Source of the DNA: Blumeriella jaapii
Lineage: Eukaryota > Ascomycota > Leotiomycetes > Helotiales > Drepanopezizaceae
Length of the DNA stretch: 64,000 nucleotides
Assembly (NCBI GenBank): GCA_009599575.1
Contig: VWND01000005.1
Location: forward strand, 1,426,001-1,490,000
Reading direction: 5' to 3'
A program made the translations under genes and the position numbers. Below the pieces are notes generated by a model. That model made no database searches, was not told the DNA's origin, and worked only from the letters and a program-made list of their open reading frames with translations. This document shows, piece after piece, positions 13,147-22,833 of the stretch; positions within the stretch are counted from its first letter, which is position 1; each line of letters starts with the position of its first letter.

Positions 13147-15373
13147 CTACTTGGCCACCAGCCCCAGCTCCCGGTAAAAGGCCTCCGTGCTCGGCTTCCG
13201 CCCCAAGAAGTCCTCCAGCGTCTTCATCTCCTCCTGGCTGCCGCCCTTCTCGAGCACCATGTGCCGGTAGCGCCGGCCCTCCGCCTTGTTCATCGGGTCC
13301 TTCTTGAAGACGGAGTAGAACATGTCGGTGCTGTAGACCTGCGAGCTCAGGTAGCCGTAGTAGCCGGCGTCGTAACCACCGATCAGGTGGCCGAAGGTGG
13401 CCTGGCCGTTGCCCCAGTTGCTTGCCAGCGCGGGACCCTTGAGGCCCGAGATCTCCTCGCGCAGCGAGTTGTACAGGCTCGAGAGGTCGAAGGCCTCGGC
13501 CGCCGCGTGCGAGGCCGGCGTGTGCACCGTCATGTCGAAGATGCCGAAGTGCAGCTGGCGCAGGTTGAAGAGCGCGTCGTTGACGTGCTTGGTCGAGATC
13601 TGCTTCGCGATCAGGTCGTCCGGGATCGGCTCGCCCGTCTCGTAGTGGCTGCTGAGGCTCTTGAGCTGCGACGGCTCCCAGCACCAGTTTTCCAGCATCT
13701 GGGAGGGCGCCTCGACGAAATCACGGACGACGGATGTGCCGTGGAAGCGTGAGTACTTGGTGCGCCCGGCGAGATCGTGGATGCCGTGACCAAGCTCGTG
13801 GAAGAGGGTCACAACCTCGTCGTGCTTGAGGAGGGAGGGCTTGGTAGGTGTGGGTTTGGAGAAATTGCAGACGAGGGCCGTGGCTGGGTAGCGACGCGTG
13901 CCGTTGGGATAGAGGAAGCCGGGTTGCAGGCTGAAGTTCGCTGCGTGGCCGTACTTTCCAGGACGGGGGTGGAGATCGAGGTAGAGATAGCCCACGAAAC
14001 CGCCGCCCTCGCCCTCGTCATCCCACACGCTGAAGATCTTGACATCGTCGTGCCAGTAGGCATCCTTTGCATTTCCGGTCGCGGCAATCTTGGCCTTGTC
14101 TTCTTCAGCCAGTTCGACGAACACGAATCCGAAGAGCTCCTCGAAGATCTTGAGCATGCCATCTATGGTCGATTGCAGCGGGAAGTACTCGGCAATCTTC
14201 TGCTCGTCGATCGAGAACTCCTTCTCGACCATCATGCGACCGTAGAAGCGAGAATCCCAGAGATAGTAGTTCTTACCCTCCTCCGACGCATCGAGTCCTC
14301 TCGCCTTCAGATCCTCGTTCTTGATCTCCAAGAGGTGAGCAACCTCCTTCTCGCCACCAGGGGTAAGTTGCTGTCTCAGATCACCAAGAAAATCGTTGAC
14401 CGTCTCGGGGGTCTTGGACATCTTGTCCTCGATACGGAAGGAGGCCCAGTCAGGGTACCCAAGGAGTCGCGCAGCTTCATCGCGGAGAACGATAGCTTCC
14501 TTGAAGAGAGCGACGTTGTCGTTGCACTATGCATCCATGAGCGCGGCCAGACCGTGAGCAGAGACGCACTCACCTTGTTCTCATTCTCGATGAACACCTT
14601 CCGTCTCGTCTCCGAATGGAGTGCAAACTTCAACGTAGGGAAAAGGTCCGGGTACTTGAACGTGATTTTCAGCCGCCCCTCGTTTTCAGCCGTCCCTTTC
14701 TCAAAGCCGTCCAGGACATCCTTCGGGACACCCTCCAGCTCCTTCTCCGTAAACCAGATGCCGCCGTTTTCCTCGTTGAGATGCTTCTGAAACTCGATTG
14801 CGATCTGCACGCACCGTCAGTCCACCGTCTCCTCCTTGACCCCATCGCGGAAAAAGCAGCGAGCAGTCACATACCACGCTCAACCTCTTCCGAATCTCCT
14901 TGTACCGGTCCCTCTTCGGACCTTTCTCAATCCCCAGCCCATAGTGCAAATACCCCTTGCGCTCCTTCTCCAGCAGACGCAAGCTCTCCCCATCCAGGAC
15001 CTCCTCGCCCTTCTTCGCCTTCTGCCACGCGGCATCGACCAGCCGGAAGACATCCTCGCGCATGGCGGCCTCGATGCCGAACTCGTCCATGATCTCGTCG
15101 GCCTTGGACGAGGCATCCCGCAAGGCGGCATCGGTGCTCACGGCCTGGTAGAAGCCGATGATGCGCGCCTGCAGCGCGTTCTCGTCCTCGTCCTGCGTCA
15201 TGGGCAGCACCGTGTTGGCAAAGGTCGCCGTCTCGGGCGTGACGTGGGCCACGATGTCGTCCAGCAGGCGGCGCGACTTCTCGCACAGCTTCTTTGCATC
15301 GTCGACCAGGCTCGTGGCCGTGGCCGTGAACAGCGGCGGCTCCTGGCGGCGAGCGGTATTTGGAGGAGGCCAT
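13147..15373 (-). CDS. M3-family zinc oligopeptidase (MepB/saccharolysin-like), one-base frameshift near start
   Basis: Metallo-oligopeptidase related to thimet oligopeptidase, yeast Prd1 and fungal MepB, which cleave short peptides, mainly in the cytosol. Exons: 15373-14875, 14804-14574 and 14526-13147, with introns of 70 nt (14874-14805, GTATGT/GTGCAG) and 47 nt (14573-14527, GTGAGT/CATAG). The zinc motif is F-HELGH at about residues 486-490. The third ligand lies in the following FVEAPSQMLENW segment. The natural-looking start, MASSKYRSP, is out of frame with the body by one base. Removing one C in the GCCGCC tract near 15350 gives SPQEPPLFTA and a 702-aa protein, close to the family's usual ~700 aa. 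This is either a sequence error or a genuine inactivating indel, and the rest of the gene shows no damage. It is divergent from the STEEP1-like gene. Confidence 0.88.
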
Positions 15374-16209
15374 GGTGGAGTCGGAGAGGGGTCTGGTGTT
15401 GCTGTTGCTGTTGCTGCTGCCGCCCCAGGGCAGCGAGGAGAGGGGGGTGTAGACGGCGGGGCGGATCTGGGCAAAGAGACTGTGCAGTCTGGCCCCGATG
15501 ACGCGTGAATATGCCAGAGTGAAGACGATGACGGCGAAGAGCAGAAGAGAGAGGACGATGCTGCCGCGGCTGCAGCTGCGTCGTGGTGACCTGGTGCGTG
15601 AAGTGACCTTGGGAGACGCCAGGATGAAGTGCTGCAAGTGGCTCCGGAAGGAAGCCTTACTCTCGGAGGAGAGGAAGAGGAAGAGAAAGAGATCGGTGAG
15701 TCGAGTGGAAGGGGGAGAGGGCGTGGTAACGTGAATGAGCCTTCTTTTTGGGTGTATAGGATTGATTTGGAGATTTCGTTAAGTCCACGTTGCGAGAATC
15801 TTCAACCACCATGGATTGATGGCTCGAGGCTGAATCAGTGATGATCTGCACGGCCAGGAAATCGTAGATGAGCGTACGTTGCCATGGCGTCCGTCAAGCT
15901 CGATGGAAATGCCGTCTACGTCCACGTCCTACAGATAGAAGTCCAACTCTCGGCACCTGAATAGGTGATATAAAGCTGCGTTCCGGTGTTCTGTGCATCC
16001 AGGCCCAGGCTGAATGAAGTTTCTCGGATCACAGCCTCGCGAAATATCCAAACATCCACCACCACCACCATCACCACCACCACCACACTCAGCAGACGAC
16101 GCCGCGACTCTTCTCAACGCCTCCATGACAGCAAAACCAAACCAAAAACCAGACCAAACCAGCATCTCCCAACCCTCCAAAGCGAAACACCGCAGCCGCA
16201 GCCACGGCA
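15374..16209. promoter_or_regulatory. Shared upstream region of divergent M3 peptidase and STEEP1-like genes
   Basis: 836 bp between two divergent starts. On the minus strand an open frame continues upstream from the peptidase ATG to beyond 15637. It encodes a hydrophobic segment (SIVLSLLLFAVIVFTLAYS) but has no in-frame ATG. It may be 5' leader or part of an unrecognised upstream exon. A long pyrimidine tract (read on the minus strand, about 15700-15670) precedes AG dinucleotides and could act as a 3' splice site. On the plus side, the STEEP1 leader contains an ACC-rich tract near 16052-16087. Confidence 0.45.
16052..16087. repeat. CCA/CAC trinucleotide microsatellite
   Basis: An imperfect run of CAC/CCA triplets in the 5' leader of the STEEP1-like gene, interrupted by one CAT. 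Confidence 0.75.
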
Positions 16210-16719
16210 ATGGCCCCCCAAATCCACACCTACCACTGCCTCTGCACCGCCCTCCTCCTCACCACCACGCACGCCCTCTCCTCTCTCCCACGACGCTCCT
16301 CCTCCTTCGACGCAGCCATCATGCTACCTCTCCCCGCGACACCACCCCCCGCGAGCGCCTCCCTCCCCCCCTCGGGCTACACCCTCCTCCTCAACCTATC
16401 CCCGGACCGCGCCCACGCCCCCGGCCGCAAGCCGACCCTCCTCGTGCGGCGCGCCGACGGCGGCTTCGAGAAGCGCGTGCTGTACCGGTGCGCGCGCTGT
16501 CGGCTGGTCGTCGGCTATGAACTGGCTGCGTCTCCTACCGCCACCGACGCCGCGACCACGGAGATGGGAGGGTCGCGCGAGGAGGGGGAGTACGAGGGCA
16601 GGGTGCTCTACGTGCTGCCGGCTGGGGTGCTGAGTACAGATGTCATGGTGGGGAAGAGGAGGGTGGCGGAGGAGGATGTGGAGGTTGGGAGGGGAGGCGC
16701 TTTGGCGGCTTTTGAGTGA
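16210..16719 (+). CDS. STEEP1/UPF0428 (CXorf56)-like protein
   Basis: Intronless 169-aa protein resembling the fungal branch of the STEEP1 family. Evidence is the N-terminal HTYHCLC motif, the hydrophobic LLLTTTHALSSLPRR stretch, and a central YRCARCRLVVGYEL with a CxxC pair, followed by VLYVLPAGVLSTD near residue 135. The CxC plus CxxC arrangement looks like a small zinc-binding module. In animals the family is linked to ER exit of STING; fungi lack that pathway, so the fungal role is unknown. The middle of the protein is proline/alanine-rich and probably disordered. The start is the first ATG giving the conserved MAPQIHTYHC beginning. It is convergent with the Cdc4-like gene, 572 bp away. 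Confidence 0.8.
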   Translation: MAPQIHTYHCLCTALLLTTTHALSSLPRRSSSFDAAIMLPLPATPPPASASLPPSGYTLLLNLSPDRAHAPGRKPTLLVRRADGGFEKRVLYRCARCRLVVGYELAASPTATDAATTEMGGSREEGEYEGRVLYVLPAGVLSTDVMVGKRRVAEEDVEVGRGGALAAFE

Positions 16720-17291
16720 GGGGGTGGATGGATGAAGCATCGAGATGGGAACCGGCGACGGCTGGGATGATGGATTGATTGGATTGTTGGGGGTGCGTGG
16801 AGTCCTGGGGGAGGGCTGGCTGGTTGAGTGAGCAAGCATAGCGAGAGGCGTTCCCGAAATACAAAGTGAAAAGCAATTCCTGAGACAAGAGAGGATAGAA
16901 AAAAGCTGAGACCAATCAACCTTTGGATTCTCGACGCAATTCATGTTAGGCATTGCTTGCTACCTTAACCACCAATTCGCATATCTCAATTCACATCCCC
17001 CTCCCCCCCCTGGACCCCCGGCCCTCAGATCTCGAAATGCCATGCTCAAACCCATACAAGAAAGACATAGCCCGTAAGCATAAAACGCCGTTCTGCCCTT
17101 TCACTCTTTCCTTTCTCCAGTGATCCTGCTGCGGAGAAAGCCTCACGGCCCCTATCCATGCCATGGATACGTATGTGTATGTTGTACAAGACGGAGTATG
17201 CCGTATCCCTTCGCAATCTCATCGTCGCCTTCTTCACAAGTGCTGGCCCGTACTTAATTGGCGAGAACCGTACGGACAAGATCTATGCAGA

Positions 17292-17919
17292 TCATGAATT
17301 AGCCAAAGCCCTCGTGAAGTGTGTAACGACATGACGTGGTTGCAATGCCCCCAATTCCAGTCGAAAGGAGGAAGACTTGCCAGTGTAATTAATCTCCCCA
17401 CTGCTGGTATCCACCGCCTTCAAGAGCTCATCCACCTCATCGTCGCTCATCTTCTCGCCCAGGTTCGTCAGGATGTAGCGCAGCTGTCCGACGCCGATGA
17501 AACCCGTCATGTCCTTGTCGAAGACCTGGAAGCCGCGACAGTACTCCTCTGGCTCGCCCGGGTCACGGAAGCCGCCGGGGCGGTTGAGCATCTTGGAGAA
17601 GGTCTCAAAGTCAACTATTGCACCGTCTCATTAGCACCGATCCCATGCCCTCCCTCTTGTATCCCCTTTTTAAAAGTCTGCCGGCTTCAAGTAGCGGGTA
17701 AGAGGAGAAAGTAGAGCGTAGGTCAAACGTACAATCACCGCCAACGCCCTTCTCCAACTCCTGAATCTCCGCCAACGTCGGGTTCTGGCCGCACGCTCGC
17801 AGGAGATCACCCAGCGAATCGGTTTGCACGCGCTGGTTGCCGCGCTTGTCGAAGAGCGCAAATGCTTCTTTGTAGTTGGTGGAGGCCTGCGCGTCGTAGG
17901 GGCCGTGGTTAGCTGCCAT
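17292..17919 (-). CDS. Cdc4-type essential myosin light chain (EF-hand protein)
   Basis: Calmodulin-superfamily light chain of the cytokinetic myosin, orthologous in type to fission yeast Cdc4. The N-terminal part reads YKEAFALFDKRG then GDLLRACGQNPTLAEI. The second half has FQVFDKDMTGFIGVGQLRYI and NLGEKMSDDEVDELL. Exon 1 is 17919-17733 and the intron is 17732-17615 (118 nt, GTACGT/AATAG). Exon 2 runs to 17292. Toward the end, the conserved NYxDF motif is interrupted by a 60-nt in-frame segment (17380-17321) that starts GCAAGT and ends TACAC. Removing it gives NYTDFTRALANS and a 149-aa protein, near the usual ~141-150 aa; retaining it gives 169 aa. That segment looks like an intron with a GC donor but lacks an AG acceptor. 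The EF-hand loops are degenerate, as is usual for essential light chains, so calcium binding is doubtful. Confidence 0.9.
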
Positions 17920-18573
17920 TTTTCTATCCTGATATCTCTGCTCTCTCGTTTCTCTGCTCTATGCTCCCTAATGTGATGTGCAAGTCGCCTCCTGGCTGGC
18001 TACGAGGACGACGAGCTGCGGATGCCTGGACGCAGGGAATTGCGTAAGACGGATGTACGAGCAAGCAGCAAAAGCAGAGGGTATTCGTAACGGTGTTTGG
18101 ATGCAAAAGATGCAGTATCTGGTGCTCTTGACTTCTGCAGCTCGGTATCGGGTGCGGTTATGTGTGTATGAGAATGTGTGCGAATGTTGTGTTGGGTTGC
18201 TGGGGGTGTTGTTGTTGTTGTTGACGTTGTCCGTCCCTTCCATTCAGCCAGCCATCGAGGAGGTAATCGATCACAACAAGAGCCGCGGCTGCCCGTGGGA
18301 GTGTCTGTTTGATCGTTCGTCCAGTAGGAAGTGCTCGAGAGACTATTTTGGCGCCCGCCACCGTTCGCTCGCAGAAGTTCCGTTTGCCCGTTTGTATCCA
18401 GCCACCTGAATTTCCCCGTGCGTGCATGCCAGGAGAGGGGGTACAGAAAACAGAGAATAGGAGCAAGAGAAGGGGGAGGGCGGCTTACCATTTTGGAGGT
18501 TGCGGATTCGGGGGTAGAGATGAAGTGGGATCGAGGAGGGCGCTGCTGCGGAGGAATGTAGATTTGGTATGTA

Positions 18574-18603
18574 GGTGGTAGAGGTAGAGGTAGAGGTAGA
18601 GGT
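18574..18603. repeat. GTAGAG hexanucleotide repeat
   Basis: Four to five near-perfect copies of a GGTAGA/GTAGAG unit in tandem. Confidence 0.8.
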
Positions 18604-18750
18604 ATGGTTGTGATTGTGATTGTTCAGTAGGAAGAGGATTGTGGACAGGAGATGGTCGGCGCCCCACGCACGCACGGTTCAGCGAGCCGGCGGAAACGAA
18701 ACACCGGGTTGGCATCGCAACGGCCAGAGTGGTGAAGAGAAGCTAGGCGA

Positions 18751-18768
18751 GGGGGGGGGGGGGGGGGG
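18751..18768. repeat. Poly-G homopolymer, 18 bases
   Basis: An uninterrupted run of 18 G bases lies 28 bp left of the transposon terminus. Its exact length is likely to vary between reads. Confidence 0.85.
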
Positions 18769-18796
18769 TTACTCGGGTTTTGAGCAACAACTAATA

Positions 18797-18883
18797 GTGG
18801 GCTGCCTTCCCACATTTATTCTGCGGGCACTCGAATAATGTGGGGGAAAGCAAGTGTCCCACTGCATCCAAGTGTCCCATCTC
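18797..18883 (+). repeat. Left terminal inverted repeat of the pogo-like element
   Basis: 87-bp terminal repeat beginning GTGGGCTGCCTTCCCACATT directly after a TA. Compared with the right arm it differs at seven positions, every one a C here and a T there. Near its inner end the unit AAGTGTCCCA occurs twice, 18 bp apart, as a possible transposase-binding subrepeat. Confidence 0.9.
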
Positions 18884-19040
18884 AGTCTGTCATTTTCTGC
18901 TATCGCAATTTGTATGTAAACACCACCAACGCCAGATATTCAATTATGTTAAATTAAAAAGGGATAAAATCAGCCTGTATGCGAATAGAATCTACAGAAC
19001 CCCCATCAGATTCTACGTCGAAACTCCCACTTTCAATTAA

Positions 19041-19235
19041 TTAAAAGTGATTTAAATCGTCTTTGTACGAATTTCCAGTCCGAATTACTACTCCTTCGCC
19101 ACTTTCAAAAAGCTTATTCAATTCACCCAGCTCTGCTTGCAATTGTAGTATAATATGCAATAATTCGGGGTAACCTTCTCGTTCAATAAGAAGCTGCTCG
19201 ATTATTATAGGAGTTTTATCGGATTCGCGTTCCAT
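19041..19235 (-). pseudogene. Likely C-terminal fragment of the pogo-like transposase
   Basis: A 64-codon open frame lies in the 450-bp transposon segment left of the gypsy insertion. It contains a leucine-rich, acidic stretch (LLHIILQLQAELGELNKLF) compatible with the coiled C-terminus of Fot1/pogo transposases. Position and strand fit the tail of the split gene; there is no diagnostic motif, so this is inference. Its base composition is markedly less mutated than the portion right of the insertion. Confidence 0.45.
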
Positions 19236-19246
19236 TATATAATTTT

Positions 19247-19515
19247 TGTGACGATTTAATCAGTCGGAGGGCTGGGAGATCAGTCAACTGGTCGCCGAGT
19301 TTATATGATATGAGAAACGAGCCTTTGGTTTTGTAACAAAGATATTTATTTAAAATTAATAATTGCAGAAGGCAGAAGTTGCTAAAAGAAAAAAGCTTTA
19401 TATATATAAATAGTTTTTACAATTGATAGAAAGATCTATCAGAAGATTAAAGAGTTTACAGCTATACGTAGTTGCTGGAATAATACGAAAGGTGGCAATA
19501 GAATGAATCGTTATA
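19247..19515 (-). repeat. 3' LTR of the gypsy element (left copy)
   Basis: 269 bp; on the minus strand it begins TATAACGATTCATTC (originally TG) and ends ATCGTCACA. It aligns base for base with the right copy without gaps. Differences are almost all transitions, and this copy is the more AT-rich in its minus-strand 5' half. Confidence 0.92.
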
Positions 19516-20856
19516 TTATCCCCTCGTCCGAAAAAAACGCGTTTTCGAGCTTTTATTTATTGGTACGTCGTTATCCAAGTGATCGTACGAGTTTAAACCT
19601 TCGGAATACGTTTTCAGCCAATTTATAAGTTTTGCAGAAGGACCGGGAAGCTTTTTATGCGCCAAGTGAAAGTCGCGCATTTTTAAAAAAGCATATATAA
19701 AGTTAAACGCGGAATACTACGTAAGATTTTTATTTAAGTTTATTTAAAAAGCTTTGTATTAAAAGGTTTTCCGCTGCATTCGACAAGCGATTAATTTTTC
19801 GATTTTGTATTTAAGCTTATCAGTTATATTAATAGATTTAAAAGTTGAATTAATCTGATTTAAAAGCGCGTCGTTAGCTGTTTTACGCAGTCGATTAGCG
19901 TGAAAAACTGGGTGTACGTTTATAATATTAAAAAGGTCTAGTTTAAAAGCGTTGTCGAAAATTTTGGTTATAATTTTAAAAAAGCCGTTTATAAGATTGT
20001 CGAGCTTGCGAAAAGGCCGGAAGATCGGAAATAAACGTATATCGAGTTATACGTAATTGCTAACGTTAAAATCGATCGCGCGGCGAAATTTATTCGCATT
20101 TTTTTTTATTTTATTATAAGCTTATTAAAAATGCGATTTGGCGAAATTCCAAGCGTCGTAATGGCGGCGAGCGTACGCACGAGCTTCGTTTGCGTTTAGC
20201 TTATATAAAAGGTTGGGAAAAAGGGAAGTATCGAGTTTTCAATTTTAATTGGTATAAGGAATATAATCGTATACAATTTTAAAAAATGAAAAGCTATTTA
20301 AACTTTCGTAAAAAAGGATTATTTAAGCGAAATTTATTATTAAAAGAAATTCGTTCTAATCGTTTTAATAAAAGTTTACGAAGGGTCGAAAGCGTTTTTG
20401 CAAATATTAATTGTAAATTTCGATTTGGCCGTCGGTTTTAAAATAAACGGCTGTCGAAAGCTTTAATTGCGTACCGAGTATTTTGTTTAATTCAGATCAA
20501 AAGATAGATTAATATTAAGGGCCACGATCGTTAATAATACTTTTTGAAAGGCTAAAATATTTGTATACGTAAAATATATATAATTTGGCGAAGCTTCGAG
20601 CGTCGATATTTTTATAACAAAGGATTAAAATAGCCTGTTTGGAAAAGCGATTTATTATTACAAATACGTTATCGTAACCGTGTTTATTTTTGTTAAAATT
20701 GCAAAAGTTTATTATAACGTGCTTTTAAAAATGGTTAAAAACAGAAAAAGGCTGAAAAAGGCCGGAGCGTTTATTTTTCGAAATAAAACTTTTTCGATAA
20801 GCGTAGTAATTGCGATAATATTGTTTTACGAAAACTGTTATACTTCGCTAATAATA

Positions 20857-21243
20857 TTAGTTCGAAAGCAATTGCGTAGTTTTGCGAGCGTTAAAATAAG
20901 CGGTGGAAATCTGGTCGTGTATTTTTCGTATAAAAGCCAAACGAAAATGATCGACGTCTGATATTATTAAACGATCGTAATATAACAGCAGGTCGCGTTT
21001 AAATATATACGAAGTATTATTATCGTCGTTTTTTTTTGTAGCGTTTCGTATAGCTTTTTTTCGAAAAGCTATCAAGCTGTTAATTATGCGATTAGCGTAA
21101 AGAATTTGATTAACGATACGGAATGCGGAAAAGAAATTAGCTATTTTAACGATAAAAACAGCTGTTTCGGAAGCCGTGAAAAGTCGAAGTTTTTTAATTA
21201 AAAAGCGGTGATTAATTTGATTTGCTCGGAAAAGGGTTTGCAA
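20857..21243 (-). pseudogene. Gypsy integrase N-terminal region, RIP relic
   Basis: Open stretch containing VDHFRLAFIRKIHDQISTAY then a TTQLL piece, which corresponds to the zinc-binding (HHCC) N-terminal part of Ty3/gypsy integrases, where the family has H-D-Q-x-x-x-A-H-x-G. The second His appears as Tyr, a C-to-T type change. Downstream integrase core pieces are broken by stops. Non-functional. Confidence 0.75.
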
Positions 21244-22059
21244 GCGTTGGATGCGTTTAAAAAAGTTTTAACGGTCGAGTTCGTTCGTTCGACGTATCAG
21301 TGCGTTAGTTAAAAGATTGTGTTTATTTGGTTTATACGTAATAAAAAAGTTGTAATCGGCGAAAAGCTCGGCCCAGCGTGCTTATCGAGCGTTTAAAAGT
21401 TTGAAAATTATAAAATATTCCAAAGTTTTGTAATTAGTGATTATTTTAATTTAATAAATTAAGCCAGCTAATTTAATACGAAAATTGCCTAGAAATCTTA
21501 CGATTGCGAGCATTTTTTTGTCGTATACGACGTAGTTTAGCTTTGCGAAAGCTATAGTTTTGCTAAAATAAGCGATTGAAAGCCAGTCGTTATTATAAAA
21601 TTGCGAAAGCACAAAAGCTATTACGCCGTTTAAAGCGTTAGTTTTTAATATGCAAAAAAAGTCTTGCTTGTAATATTATAAAACTGATGTAATAATAAAG
21701 GCTAATATAAAAAGATCGAAACTTTTTTAATATTTAGAAATAAAATTGTAAAAAACGTTAGTTTTAATTAAATAAATCAAAAGCTTTGCAATTATATCGT
21801 AATTTCGAATAAAACGTCGGTAGAAATTATAAAAACCAAAAAAGTTTTATACATTTTTTACAATAGTAAAAAGCTTTCAATGGGCGATTACGGAAATTTT
21901 TTCTGGGTTTATTTTTAGATTTTTAATAAAAATAATAAAGCTTAAATAACGGGTCCGAATAACGTTGAATTTAAATTTTCGAATATCGGTTTGTAATTCA
22001 GCGTTAGCGAGCTTTTAAAGCATTTTACGAACGTATATAACGTGTTTTAAAAGGTCGAA

Positions 22060-22833
22060 CGAATAAATAAAAATATTATTTAGGTATGCAATATAAAAAT
22101 CGTTTAAATAATCGAAAAAAACGTCGTTTATATAGCGTTAGTAAATTGCGGATTTATTAATAAAGCCAAAAGGTAGCATTTTGTATTTATAAGCGTCGTA
22201 ACGCGTACGAAACGTCGTTAGTTTTTTATTAGCGAAGTTTATTCGAATTTTGTAAAAAGTTTGACGAATATCGAATTTTGTAAAAATTCGCGCTTTCGAA
22301 AAATAAATAAAAGTTTTATCGATAAAAAGAAAAAAATAACGATTTTTACGAGTAATATTATTAAAAGCTCGATAATCGATATAAAAACGCAGTAATTCGT
22401 CGGGTTTTTTAGCGAAAAGTATTGGAGCAGCGAAAAAAGCGGTAGAAAGTTCGATAAAACTTTTGTTAAAATTATTTTGCAAATAAGTTTTAATAATTTC
22501 GAGCTTTGAAATCGATATTTTATATAAAAAAATGTATTTCAGCTTTTTTTTATTTATAATAAGCTCGATTTTGTGGTCGTAAGGCCGGTAAAAAACTAGC
22601 TTGTTACTAGCGGTTTTAAAAAACATATGTTCGAGGTTTTTGTATTTCGAAAAAAAAAATTCGAAAAAAAGTTTATTCGAAATTAATTTTGCTAAGCTAG
22701 TTGAAAAAGTCGAAATCGATATTTTATTAATTTTAAAACGTTCGAAAAAACTGTAAGATTGGGTTTTGAAAAAAGTGTTGTACGTAAGGTCGTTTAATAT
22801 TTTGTCGATCTCGTACAAAAAGGTTGAAAACAT
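22060..22833 (-). pseudogene. Gypsy reverse transcriptase, RIP relic
   Basis: Clear Ty3/gypsy reverse transcriptase: AAPILFAKKPDELLRFYIDY, followed by NRYFFLFIDK, ARIFTKFDIRQTFYKIRI and YKMLPFGFINKSAIY. The open frame stops with TAA (expected CAA) and continues as RYINDVFFDYLNDF. The catalytic box normally reading YLDD or YVDD is YLNN here (22086-22075), so both metal-binding aspartates have become asparagine by G-to-A change. The enzyme cannot be active. Confidence 0.92.

Larger units (their letters stand above)
17920..18796. other. Intergenic with simple repeats, upstream of Cdc4-like gene
   Basis: No supported gene. It contains a GTAGAG hexamer tract near 18574-18603 and an 18-base G homopolymer at 18751-18768, immediately before the left end of the DNA transposon. 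A GTT/TTG run lies near 18209-18222. The left half must include the promoter of the Cdc4-like gene. Confidence 0.5.

Noticed and set aside
13063..14790. Plus-strand open frames of 229 and 337 codons
   Set aside because: Antisense shadows of the GC-rich M3 peptidase exon, which has an unmistakable HELGH motif on the other strand.
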